In this document: positions 34,151-43,190 of the stretch, in pieces
Position numbering within the stretch: the stretch's first letter is position 1
How the letters are laid out: each line of letters begins with the position of its first letter
DNA from: JAXLWB01 sp046328715
Lineage (GTDB): Bacteria; Chloroflexota; Anaerolineae; Caldilineales; Caldilineaceae
Length of the DNA: 64,000 nt
Assembly: GCA_046328715.1 (NCBI GenBank)
Contig: JAXLWB010000036.1
Span: forward strand, 1 to 64,000
Direction of reading: 5' to 3'
The notes under the pieces: model-generated
Told to the model about the DNA's origin: nothing
Database searches by the model: none
The model's input: only the letters and a program-made list of their open reading frames with translations
Program-made: the position numbers and the translations under genes

Positions 34151-35059
34151 ATGAAAAAGTTACTCAAATGGATCGGTATGATTCTGGGCACCCTGATTGG
34201 CCTCTTAGCACTCATCATCGTTGCAACCTATACAGTCAGCGCCATGCGTCTCAACAAACAGTACACGATTGCTGATGCCACACTGACCATTCCGACCGAT
34301 GCGGCTGCCATTGCTGAGGGGCAGCGCCAATTCTCTACCCGTGGCTGTGTGGATTGCCATGGCGACGATGGGGCGGGCAAGATGGTGGTCGATGATCCCT
34401 TGCTTGGCACGGTCATGGCCAGCAACTTGACCAAAGGCCAGGGCGGTGTGGGCAATCTCTATCAAAGCAGTGCCGATTGGGAACGTGCGATCCGCCACGG
34501 GGTAGGGCTCAATGGCAAGCCGCTGATCATTATGCCCTCGCACGAGTTTAACCCGATCAACGATGACGATGTGAGCACATTAATTGCCTTTATCCAGTCG
34601 TTACCCGCAGCCGATAATCAAAAGACCCCGATTCACTTTGGCCCACTAGGGCACTTCCTACACGTCACAGGGATGGTCACGATTGTACCAGCCGAGGTGA
34701 TCGACCACAATGCGCCCCGAACCAAAGCGGTGAGCAAGGGTGCAACCAAGGAATATGGCGAATATCTGGCCAAGACCTGTACCGGCTGTCACGGTGCTAC
34801 CTTCTCGGGCGGTCCGATTCCCGGAGTGCCAGGCGAGGGTCCTTATCCCAAGAACCTGACCCCCGACATGGAAACCGGCTTGGGTCACTGGACGGAAGCA
34901 GACTTTGTGCGTACCCTCCGCACCGGTGTCCGCCCCGATGGTACAACACTTTCGACCGCCATGCCCTGGCCAGCCTTCAAGATGATGACCGATGAGGAAT
35001 TGAGCGCACTTTGGCTTTACCTGCGATCGCTACCAGCCAAGCCGTACGGGAATCGTTAG
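34151..35059 (+). CDS. Membrane-anchored diheme cytochrome c
   Basis: A 302-residue protein with an N-terminal membrane helix (LLKWIGMILGTLIGLLALII) that acts as an uncleaved anchor or signal. Two c-type haem sites are visible, CVDCH at residues 66-70 and CTGCH at 210-214. Likely axial methionines are in LIIMPSHEF (about 128) and TAMPWPAFKMM. Each half is a cytochrome-c-like domain, so it carries electrons on the outer face of the membrane. It lacks catalytic residues of known oxidoreductases. Strongly linked to P3, which it follows by 64 bp. Confidence 0.88.
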   Translation: MKKLLKWIGMILGTLIGLLALIIVATYTVSAMRLNKQYTIADATLTIPTDAAAIAEGQRQFSTRGCVDCHGDDGAGKMVVDDPLLGTVMASNLTKGQGGVGNLYQSSADWERAIRHGVGLNGKPLIIMPSHEFNPINDDDVSTLIAFIQSLPAADNQKTPIHFGPLGHFLHVTGMVTIVPAEVIDHNAPRTKAVSKGATKEYGEYLAKTCTGCHGATFSGGPIPGVPGEGPYPKNLTPDMETGLGHWTEADFVRTLRTGVRPDGTTLSTAMPWPAFKMMTDEELSALWLYLRSLPAKPYGNR

Positions 35060-35177
35060 TAACTACATAGGGACACAGAGAGCAAAAGAGAATGCAGAGC
35101 CTCTTTTTCTCCGTGCCCTCCGTGCCTCCGCAGTGCTCTCAGTGTAGTGCTTTCAGAATTAACTTTTGGAGAGAACA

Positions 35178-36803
35178 ATGAAAATTTCCATGAATGTCCA
35201 ACATAAAAGTCTTCGGCTAAGCGCAGCAATTCTCTTGCTTGCTGTGATGTTTGGTGGATTGATCAGCGCCATGTGGTACACCATCGCTTCAGCGCAGGCG
35301 ACTCAGGGCCAACCAAATGCAACGACGCAACTCTTTTTGCCAATAATCAGCCGAGAGGGAAATGGCCAACCTGGTGAGACGCCAACTCCAGCGCCGACAT
35401 CCCAGCCCACACCGACTGCAACCCCGACCGAACAGCCATCGACGCAGCCGTTTAAGCTCTTTCTCGAAAGCAGTTGGCGTACCAGCAGTTCTGCGATTCA
35501 GCGGGACAAGAGTGGTGGTCTGCACGCAGGCTACTATTATTACGAGGGACAAAACGATGGCGCACCTAACTATGCGATGTATGCCTACTGCGCTACAGGT
35601 TGTGATCAGGTGACGAATTGGGCAAAGGTCAAGTTGGCGAAGGATCGGGATGTGATTGAAGTGCAGCTAGCCTTGACGAGCGCAGGCCATCCTCGCATGT
35701 TGATTCGTGCGGACTCAACTGTCTTCCCTGGCGGCAAGGATTATCTCTACGCCTCCTGCGATCAAAACTGCACGAATGAGAGCGGTTGGCAACAAGGCTA
35801 TGTGGCGAGCACCGACAGCACCGATATCTTTGATGTCTATGATGACGATTCACCGCAACGCTCGTTCAAGTTGGATCCACAGGATCGCCCCCGTTTTCTC
35901 TTTCAGGATCGCAACTATGCCCATGCCGAACCGGATCTCTACGGCCATTATTATGCAAGCTGTGACAGCAATTGCACCACAGGCACGCCGAGTAATCCAA
36001 CTTGGAAACGGACACGTATTACCGATGAATTTACCGAGAATTTCAATTTTGAGTATGAGATCCTTGACTTTCCCTCGCTCACCTTTACCAAAGCCGGTGG
36101 ACCGCGTGTCTTAGCCAACTTGATCCCAACCAGCAAGAGTCCGACGCCGCAAGGCCTCTACTACTTTGCCTGCGACACTGGCTGTGACCAACGGGCGAAT
36201 TGGCAGCGTATCTATCTGTTGGATCGTGGTTCAGGCACAGAGGTATCGTGGGATCTGGAGTTGGACAATCAAGATCGCCCCCGTCTGGTTTTCTATCGAG
36301 GCACGGGCAGCATCTTGGCGGAAAAGTTGATCTATCTCTGGTGCAATGAGCAATGTCTGGATCAGGCGACCAAGGATGACCATTGGCAGTTCAATGATCC
36401 GAATGTGGAAGTGACCAATGGTCGCCATCCCGATTTGGAACTGGATAGCCAGCAGCGTCCACGCATCGCCTATTCGGACCAGAGTGCAGGTGGATTAGGC
36501 TACGTCTGGTGCAACACGGCCTGTGAAAGCGACAATGCAGTCTGGCAGCATCAAACCGTTGACAATGATGCGGCATTACAACAAAGCTGGCCCGTGGCGC
36601 TCCCCCTCTCGTGTGATACCGGTCTCTGGCACGGATTGACACCTGTGCTGACCCTGGCAACAAACGACCAGCCGACCGTCGCCTACGATACGACTTATCA
36701 TGCACGCTGCTTCTACGACGACCCCTCAGACGGCAAGCCTCCCTTCACTGGCTTCCATCTGATTGTGCGTGCCGCCCGTGTCGTAGCCTTCGAGCAGCCG
36801 TAA
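35178..36803 (+). CDS. Secreted single Cys-rich beta-propeller-like protein
   Basis: A 541-residue exported protein and paralogue of each half of the 24626 protein. The signal peptide runs to about residue 40 (ASAQA), then comes the tag LFLPIISRE and a Pro/Thr linker (TPTPAPTSQPTPTATPT). The propeller follows with blades carrying C-x3-C (YCATGCDQVTNW, SCDQNCTNESGW, ACDTGCDQRANW, WCNEQCLDQATK, WCNTACESDNAVW). I start it at 35178, after GGAGAGAACA. It follows the cytochrome by 118 bp without its own repeat promoter. Confidence 0.8.
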   Translation: MKISMNVQHKSLRLSAAILLLAVMFGGLISAMWYTIASAQATQGQPNATTQLFLPIISREGNGQPGETPTPAPTSQPTPTATPTEQPSTQPFKLFLESSWRTSSSAIQRDKSGGLHAGYYYYEGQNDGAPNYAMYAYCATGCDQVTNWAKVKLAKDRDVIEVQLALTSAGHPRMLIRADSTVFPGGKDYLYASCDQNCTNESGWQQGYVASTDSTDIFDVYDDDSPQRSFKLDPQDRPRFLFQDRNYAHAEPDLYGHYYASCDSNCTTGTPSNPTWKRTRITDEFTENFNFEYEILDFPSLTFTKAGGPRVLANLIPTSKSPTPQGLYYFACDTGCDQRANWQRIYLLDRGSGTEVSWDLELDNQDRPRLVFYRGTGSILAEKLIYLWCNEQCLDQATKDDHWQFNDPNVEVTNGRHPDLELDSQQRPRIAYSDQSAGGLGYVWCNTACESDNAVWQHQTVDNDAALQQSWPVALPLSCDTGLWHGLTPVLTLATNDQPTVAYDTTYHARCFYDDPSDGKPPFTGFHLIVRAARVVAFEQP

Positions 36804-36964
36804 AACAGTGGGACAGTAGGACAGTATTGGCTTACTGGTTATAGCGTAAACAAGATTTTCGAAACTTGTCATTCTGAGGAGCGGCTGTTTGCGACGAAGA
36901 ACCTTGCGGTACAGACCAACCAAGATTCTTCACTCGAAACAACTCTCGCTCAGAATGACAAGTC
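36804..36964. repeat. CAGT repeat fragment plus TGTCATTCTGAG element
   Basis: 36804-36830 holds a half copy of the CAGT family (CAGTGGGACAGTAGGACAGT). 36864-36964 is a 101-bp element with perfect 15-bp inverted ends, ACTTGTCATTCTGAG and CTCAGAATGACAAGT, resembling a small non-autonomous mobile element. Confidence 0.72.
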
Positions 36965-37020
36965 CATTTTCTACCAAAAACTTAGTTCGTCATCTAACTC
37001 CAGCGGGATAACAGCTTTTT

Positions 37021-39648
37021 TTACCCTCTCAACAACTCCGTTATCAACCCATCAAACGAAGTCGATTGTAAACGTGATTGAATTGCGGCTTGCTCCTCGG
37101 CAGAAAGTTTCTGTGTCAATGCCTCGTTGAGCTGACTGACAGTTTGGTGAGTAGCATGATTGTGGGCATGCTGTGCAAGAACCGCTCGGGCGAGCAGGAT
37201 CGCTCGCTGAGGATTCCCCTGTGCCGCAAACAATTCTGCCATCCCCGCCAGCGCACTCAGAGCATGGACCAACAACTCACCACTGCGCGCAATCCGGTAC
37301 GATTCATTAAATCGTTGGCGTGCCCCGGGCCAATCGTTACGTAGCAGGGCAAGCCGACCCTGCAATGCTAACAATCGTGATTGGCTCCAGATATCACCGA
37401 TCTGAAGGAACAGCGTTTGTGCTTCCTCGAAGAGACGATATGCATCCTCATAGTGCGCCGAAGCCTGTTTGAGTAGTGCCATTTGTTCAAGGGCAAGTCC
37501 CATACAGAACCAATCTTCCGCTGCTCGGGCGATATCAAGTGCCTCATCGACCAAGAGGATCGTCTCCTCGTTGCGCCCGAGTGCCAGGGCAGTGCGATTC
37601 AAATAGCTCATGGCAAAGGAGAGGCTGCGCGGATCGCCGAATTGACGGGCATGACGAACGCCAAGCGAAAGATGCTGGTAAGACTCTTCGTATTGGCCGA
37701 CCTCATAGAGCAGGACGCCGAGAAAAACATTGTGAAACGATAACAAGTAGGGCATCTGGAGTTGGTTGGCGATGACCAATCCAGCCCGGTAATCGGCCAC
37801 AGCGTCCTCTAAGTCACCATGAAACCAACTAGAACCGCCGTGGGTAAAAAGCGCCTGTTGAAGCGTAAACGGATCATCAAGCTGGCGCAGCAAGGCCAGT
37901 GCTGGCTCTACCAAGCGGCGTGATTCAACGGGACGCACCTGGCGATGGGTAAAATAGGCCTGATGGGTGGTCATGTGCGCCCAGAGCAGATCACTGAGTG
38001 GCCGATCTACGCTCGGATCGCTACGCAATTTCTGCGCCATCTGCGCGGCTCGGCGGAAGATCTCCTCGCCCTCCCGATAGAAGGCGCGCACTTCCAGAAA
38101 GATCCACATCGTCATGCCAATCTGGTGCAGAATTGCTGCCTGGCGATTGGCCACCGCCCAGTCCCAGGCTAGACGTAGATTGTCGATCTCGCCATTCAGT
38201 TCTGCCATCACCTCACGCATGCGCTCGGTACTGATCAGTTTCGCCCTCTGCGCCACCAGGCCAAGATAGTAGTCAGCATGGCGTTTTTGCGCCGCCTCAT
38301 AGTCACTCGGATGGGTGCGTAGCTGCTCCTCGGCATATTGGCGAATCAATTCGTGCATGTCGTAGCGAGTGGCGGCCCCGGCCTGGCCTTTGCGCAACAG
38401 TGATTTGTCGATCAACGAGGCTAGGATCGGCAAACTTGCGTTGGCCACAGCTACGGCTGCCTCGCGTCGGCAGCCGCCACGAAAGACGGAAATCTCGCCC
38501 AGCACCCGCCGTTCGCCTTCGCTGAGTAGCGACCACGATTGATCAAAGACCACTCGCATACTGCGATGGCGAGGAGTCATGTCGCGGTCGGCGAGGACGA
38601 GGAAGTCAATGCTGCGCTGAATTTCATCGGCGATCTCGTCACAGCTGAGTACCCGCACCCAGGAAGCCGCCAATTCAATCGCCAGCGGCATACCATCGAG
38701 CAGGGTACAAATGCGCGCCACCGCATTGCGATTTTCCTCGCTCAAGGCAAAGTGACCTGCCACCTGTTGTGCCCGCTCGATAAAGAGAATCGCAGCATCG
38801 GCCTGTTCAACCGCCTGAGCGCCATCTTGTCTGCCCGGATGCGGCTTGGGTAACGAGAGCCCCGCCAACTCAAAGGTTCGTTCCCGCTGAATGCGCAGCC
38901 GCTCGCGCGAGGTAATCAACAAATGAATCCCTGCACTACGCTGCAAGATTTTCTGAATAAAGTCGATAGCACTAGTTTGGGTTGAGGCGGTGGGCACAAG
39001 CAGATGTTCGAAATTGTCAAGCACCACCAGTTGCTCCCGCTCGGCAAGCAGTTGTAGCAAGCGCTCTCGCACATCAATCGCTTGGTGGAGCGAAAGCCCC
39101 AAGCCGTCGGCGATGGTCGTCGGCATATTCTGTCCGTCTGCCACCGCAGCGAGGGTAACAAAAGCCGCTCCATCGCGAAAGTGCCTCCCACATTCAGCGG
39201 CCACCTGTTGTGCCAGGCGCGTCTTGCCCATGCCACCCGGACCCACAATCGTTACCAGGCGCTGATGTTCGTCGCGCAGGAGATGGCTAAGTGTGTTGAT
39301 CTCTGTTTCGCGTCCGATCAAAGAACGCGGCGGCGCTACGTAGGCCGGTTGCACCGTGGGTGGAAGCTCTGGCTCTGGGTTGTTGGGTTCTACATCATGC
39401 GATTCACTTGCCTGTCGTGGCTCGACTGCTTGGCGTGCCATGCGTAAAAACTCGCTGCGCTGGTCGGCAGACACCTTCAATACCTCGGCAATCCGTTCGG
39501 CCATCTCGCGCGAGGGGCGACGAAGTCCAATCTCGAACGAGCGCAGCGTTGGCGTGGCACAACCCACTAACTCAGAAAGTTGTTCTTGGGTTAGGTCTTG
39601 CTCAGCACGTAGTTTTTTGATCCAACGGCCAAAAGTATTGGTTGCCAT
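37021..39648 (-). CDS. XRE-HTH / NB-ARC ATPase / TPR regulator, paralogue B
   Basis: An 875-residue member of the same family as 27806. It has the HTH (WIKKLRAEQDLTQEQLSELV), Walker A GPGGMGKT, Walker B LVVLDNFEHLL, SRERLRIQRERTFELAGLSLP, GMPLAIELAASWV and a long TPR-rich C-terminus (for example DWFCMGLALEQMALLKQASAHYEDAYRLF). AGGAGGA precedes the ATG at 39648; the upstream in-frame extension is rejected. It is divergent from the subtilase, and the P4 repeats begin 58 bp from its start codon, so it is the best-placed candidate regulator of P4. Confidence 0.9.
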   Translation of the reverse strand: MATNTFGRWIKKLRAEQDLTQEQLSELVGCATPTLRSFEIGLRRPSREMAERIAEVLKVSADQRSEFLRMARQAVEPRQASESHDVEPNNPEPELPPTVQPAYVAPPRSLIGRETEINTLSHLLRDEHQRLVTIVGPGGMGKTRLAQQVAAECGRHFRDGAAFVTLAAVADGQNMPTTIADGLGLSLHQAIDVRERLLQLLAEREQLVVLDNFEHLLVPTASTQTSAIDFIQKILQRSAGIHLLITSRERLRIQRERTFELAGLSLPKPHPGRQDGAQAVEQADAAILFIERAQQVAGHFALSEENRNAVARICTLLDGMPLAIELAASWVRVLSCDEIADEIQRSIDFLVLADRDMTPRHRSMRVVFDQSWSLLSEGERRVLGEISVFRGGCRREAAVAVANASLPILASLIDKSLLRKGQAGAATRYDMHELIRQYAEEQLRTHPSDYEAAQKRHADYYLGLVAQRAKLISTERMREVMAELNGEIDNLRLAWDWAVANRQAAILHQIGMTMWIFLEVRAFYREGEEIFRRAAQMAQKLRSDPSVDRPLSDLLWAHMTTHQAYFTHRQVRPVESRRLVEPALALLRQLDDPFTLQQALFTHGGSSWFHGDLEDAVADYRAGLVIANQLQMPYLLSFHNVFLGVLLYEVGQYEESYQHLSLGVRHARQFGDPRSLSFAMSYLNRTALALGRNEETILLVDEALDIARAAEDWFCMGLALEQMALLKQASAHYEDAYRLFEEAQTLFLQIGDIWSQSRLLALQGRLALLRNDWPGARQRFNESYRIARSGELLVHALSALAGMAELFAAQGNPQRAILLARAVLAQHAHNHATHQTVSQLNEALTQKLSAEEQAAIQSRLQSTSFDGLITELLRG

Positions 39649-39705
39649 AGGCTTCCTCCTGCCGAGATTGTACCCATTCTTGGAAAATTGTCCAACCACC
39701 AAAAT

Positions 39706-39799
39706 TGTACTGTCCTATGTATAACTTCTTGTCGGTCTTTCTGTATGAGGCGGTGTATCGCTTGCTTATGTTTTCGCCCCCTCGAACGTGATTTAATCC
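39706..39799 (+). promoter_or_regulatory. Promoter P4 of the 12-bp direct-repeat family
   Basis: Five repeats at 39706, 39718, 39730, 39742 and 39754 (TGTACTGTCCTA, TGTATAACTTCT, TGTCGGTCTTTC, TGTATGAGGCGG, TGTATCGCTTGC). Box TTATGTTT is at 39766 and TTTAATCC at 39792. The longest run of repeats in the family. It lies between paralogue B and the subtilase. Confidence 0.87.
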
Positions 39800-39905
39800 T
39801 CGCAAGCACGCACGGTGCAAAAACGGAGCGACTCAAACCAACAAGAAGAGAATCATGATTGAAGCGAAAAATGGCGCAAATGCGCAATCTGAATGGAGAA
39901 AACTT

Positions 39906-42848
39906 ATGAGCAAACAACGAAAAGGCTGGCAAGTATTTTTCAGTACTCTGATTTTGATGACTGTATTGATCATCACTACGCTCAACGCGGCCAGGGCGCA
40001 GGAACCGTTGAACAGAGATGGCAACGACCAGGCGGTCGAAGCGGCAAGCACTGACGCCAAACCGCGACCTATTGTGGCGGAGCAACTGATCGTTCACTAC
40101 AAAAATCCAGCGTCGTTTCAGACCCAGGCCGCACAATTGTCGATCTTGAATCAGGCTACGGGCATCAAACTGGCCTATATGCGCGAGTTGGCAGACCGCA
40201 GTGTGGTCGTGCGTCTGCCCCAAGCGCTGACCGGTGCCCAGTTGCAGCGCACAATGCGACAGATGGCAAGTCTCCCCGATGTCGCCCTGGTCGAACCGGA
40301 TCTGCGCGTCTTGCCCCAAGCCATCCCCACTGATCCGCTCTACAGCGAACAGTGGCACTATTACCCGCCCACAACGCGAAACTTCGGCGTGAATCTGCCC
40401 GGTGCCTGGGATGTCACTACCGGTAGTCCGAACGTGGTCGTGGCCGTGTTGGACACCGGTCAGCTCAACCACGCCGATCTGGTTGGACGCATGGTGCCCG
40501 GCTACGACTTTATCACCGATCCCTTTATGGCCAACGACGGGGACAGTCGCGACTCCAACCCCAGCGATGAAGGTGACGGCGGCTGGGCAACGCTCAGCAC
40601 CTGGCATGGTACGCACATTGCAGGCACGATCGGCGCTCACAGCAACAACGGTCTGGGCGTCACCGGCATCAACTGGACTTCCAAGATTCAGCATGTGCGG
40701 GTGTTGGGCATCTCTGGTGGGATTCTCTCGGACATCATCGATGGCATCTATTGGGCAGCAGGTCTCCCGGTCCCCGGCGTGCCCAACAATCCAACGCCTG
40801 CCAAGGTACTCAACCTCAGTCTCGGCATCGGCGGCACCTGTGGCGTGGCCCTGCAGAATGCCATCAATGCGGCGGTCAATGTGGGGGCGGTGGTCGTCGT
40901 CTCGGCTGGCAACGAAGCGATCAATGCCGCCGGCTTTCTACCCGCCAACTGCAACAACGTCATCACGGTGGGAGCCACGACCCGCAGCGGCGATCTGGCC
41001 TTTTACAGCAACTATGGTGCGACGCTTGAGATTGCCGCCCCGGGAGGCGAAACGCCAGTTGATGCAACCGGTGATGGCATTCTCTCCACGTCGAACACGG
41101 GTATCCTCTTACCCGAAGCGGACAACTATCAGTTCTATCAAGGCACCAGCATGGCCGCTCCCCATGTCACTGGCATTGTCTCGCTGATGCTCTCGGTGAA
41201 CCCCAATCTGACACCGGCGCAAGTGTTGAGCATTCTGCAATCCACGGCAACACCCTTCCCGGCGGGCAGCAATTGTCGCAGCTTTGGCTGCGGCGCTGGC
41301 CTGGTCAATGCGATGGCCGCCGTGACCAAAGCAAAGGGGGGAATCATGGCCCCTACCAACCTGCAAGTAACCATGGCCGCCGTGCCGCAGATTGCGCTGC
41401 GCTGGAGCGACAACACCAGCGATGAGACTGGCTTTAAGATCGAACGCTGCCAGGGTGCCAACTGCACGACTTATAGCCAAATCGCAACGTTGGGAATCAA
41501 CAGCACCAGTTATACCGACCCCAACATCGCTGCGAACACCAGTTACAGCTACCGGGTGCGCACCACTAAGAATGGCGTCGATTCGGTACCGTCCAACTTG
41601 GCGACGACTAACAGCGGGAGCGCAGGCTGTGCCGTATACAACGCCCTCGAAGGACCACGCATGATTTCCGACCCTGGCACGCTGCTGGAAACCGTGACCA
41701 TGCTCAATCATGGCCCGATCAGCGACATCAACCTGCGCAACCTCAACATCGAACACAGCTTCGATATGGATCTGAGCGCTGTGTTGGTCAGTCCCAGCGG
41801 CAGACAGGTGGAGTTGTTCAATGGGGTTGGCGGCGCGGATGCCAACTTTCGCGGCACGGTGTTTGACGATGAAGCGACCACGCCAATCACGGCTGGCAGC
41901 GCCCCCTTCAGTAGTAGCTACCGCCCCAACAACCCGCTGAGTGCATTCGATGGCCAAAACACAACCGGAACCTGGACGCTGCGCCTGAGCGACAATGTGG
42001 CCGGCTATGTCGGCTGGATCTACGGCTGGTCGTTGGATCTCTGTTTCGGCGGCGGTGGCAGCAGTGATCTGATCTTCGAGGATGGTTTTGAATCGGGTGG
42101 CTTTGGACGATGGACTTCAACCAGTACACTCGACGGTGGCGATCTGAGCGTCAGTGCCAACGCCGCCCTGGTTGGCACTCGTGGCATGAGCGTCTTCTTT
42201 GATGATACCGTGGCACTCTATGTCACCGATGACACGCCCAATACTGAACCCCGCTACCGAGCCCGGTTCCAATTCGACCCGAATACGGTGCGGTTGCCAA
42301 ATGGGCTGGAACACTCCATCTTCTACGGCTACCAAGGCTCAAGCACGGTGATCTCACGGCTGGAGTTCCGCATCTCGAATGGCGTCTATCAAGTGCGCGG
42401 GGTATTGCGTAACGATGGCAGCACCTGGACAGGAAGCAGTTGGTACGCAATCAGTGATGCCCCGCACGCCTTGGAGTTAGATTGGCGGGCCGCCACTGCC
42501 GCTGGCGCCAACAACGGTAGCCTCACCCTCTGGATTGACGGCGTGCAAAAGGGAACCGTTGTTGGCATCGACAACGACACACGACGCATTGATCGCATCC
42601 GCCTGGGTGCTGTGGCTGATCTGGATGCGGGCAGCCAAGGAAGTTACTACTTTGATGGCTTCAAGTCTACCCGCCAGAACTATATCGGACCCACTCTGGC
42701 GTCGGCAAATCAGGAGAATGTTGCGCTTCCCGCAACCGACCCTGTCGCCAATGTCGTTGAAGAAGATTTGAGTCTGGATGATGTGGGTGATCGGGAGGAG
42801 GAAGAGGCAAGTGACCAGCAGATCTTCCTGCCGCTGATCAGTAATTAG
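39906..42848 (+). CDS. Secreted S8 family serine protease (subtilase) with fn3, P-domain and C-terminal tag
   Basis: A 980-residue exported protease. Signal peptide to about residue 31 (ARAQ), I9-like propeptide about 55-135. The catalytic triad is Asp183 (AVLDTGQLNHADL), His234 (HGTHIAG) and Ser415 (GTSMAAPHVTG), with oxyanion Asn in SAGNEAIN. A fibronectin-III-like domain follows (about 483-570, APTNLQVTMAAVPQIALRWS), then a P/Homo-B domain (LRNLNIEHSFDMDLSAVLVS) and a concanavalin-like C-terminal domain. It ends QQIFLPLISN, the local tag. I start at 39906 because GGAG lies 9 bases upstream. Transcribed from P4. Confidence 0.92.
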   Translation: MSKQRKGWQVFFSTLILMTVLIITTLNAARAQEPLNRDGNDQAVEAASTDAKPRPIVAEQLIVHYKNPASFQTQAAQLSILNQATGIKLAYMRELADRSVVVRLPQALTGAQLQRTMRQMASLPDVALVEPDLRVLPQAIPTDPLYSEQWHYYPPTTRNFGVNLPGAWDVTTGSPNVVVAVLDTGQLNHADLVGRMVPGYDFITDPFMANDGDSRDSNPSDEGDGGWATLSTWHGTHIAGTIGAHSNNGLGVTGINWTSKIQHVRVLGISGGILSDIIDGIYWAAGLPVPGVPNNPTPAKVLNLSLGIGGTCGVALQNAINAAVNVGAVVVVSAGNEAINAAGFLPANCNNVITVGATTRSGDLAFYSNYGATLEIAAPGGETPVDATGDGILSTSNTGILLPEADNYQFYQGTSMAAPHVTGIVSLMLSVNPNLTPAQVLSILQSTATPFPAGSNCRSFGCGAGLVNAMAAVTKAKGGIMAPTNLQVTMAAVPQIALRWSDNTSDETGFKIERCQGANCTTYSQIATLGINSTSYTDPNIAANTSYSYRVRTTKNGVDSVPSNLATTNSGSAGCAVYNALEGPRMISDPGTLLETVTMLNHGPISDINLRNLNIEHSFDMDLSAVLVSPSGRQVELFNGVGGADANFRGTVFDDEATTPITAGSAPFSSSYRPNNPLSAFDGQNTTGTWTLRLSDNVAGYVGWIYGWSLDLCFGGGGSSDLIFEDGFESGGFGRWTSTSTLDGGDLSVSANAALVGTRGMSVFFDDTVALYVTDDTPNTEPRYRARFQFDPNTVRLPNGLEHSIFYGYQGSSTVISRLEFRISNGVYQVRGVLRNDGSTWTGSSWYAISDAPHALELDWRAATAAGANNGSLTLWIDGVQKGTVVGIDNDTRRIDRIRLGAVADLDAGSQGSYYFDGFKSTRQNYIGPTLASANQENVALPATDPVANVVEEDLSLDDVGDREEEEASDQQIFLPLISN

Positions 42849-42915
42849 TGTCAAAGGAACTATCGTCTTGGAGGAAGGCATGAATGATGGTGCTTTCCTC
42901 TAAGATGAAGCAAAA

Positions 42916-43190
42916 TTCAGAGCCGTTAGCGTCAGCGTACGGAGCCCCTTACTTACGTGCGGGGTTCTGATGCGTGTTCAGAGCCGTTAGCGTGAGCGTA
43001 TGGGTGTCCCTTACTGACCGGGTACCCCCTGGGTGGGATTCTGATGCGTGCTTCAGAGCCGTCAGCGTCAGCGTACGGAGCCCCCTTACTGACGTGCGGG
43101 GTTCTGATGCGTGCTCAGATCCGTTAGCGTGAGCATACGGAGTCCCCTTACTGACCGGGTACCCCCTGGGTGGGGTTCTGATGGGTGGGG
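42916..43190. repeat. Tandem array of four AGCCGTTAGCG units (A-B-A-B)
   Basis: Units start at 42916, 42977, 43052 and 43115. Units 1 and 3 (about 62 nt) share GACGTGCGGGGTTCTGATGC or close variants. Units 2 and 4 (about 75 nt) share CTGACCGGGTACCCCCTGGG. So a 136-bp pair has been duplicated. The last unit overlaps the 3' end of the regulator at 43148 and encodes its final residues. Confidence 0.85.
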
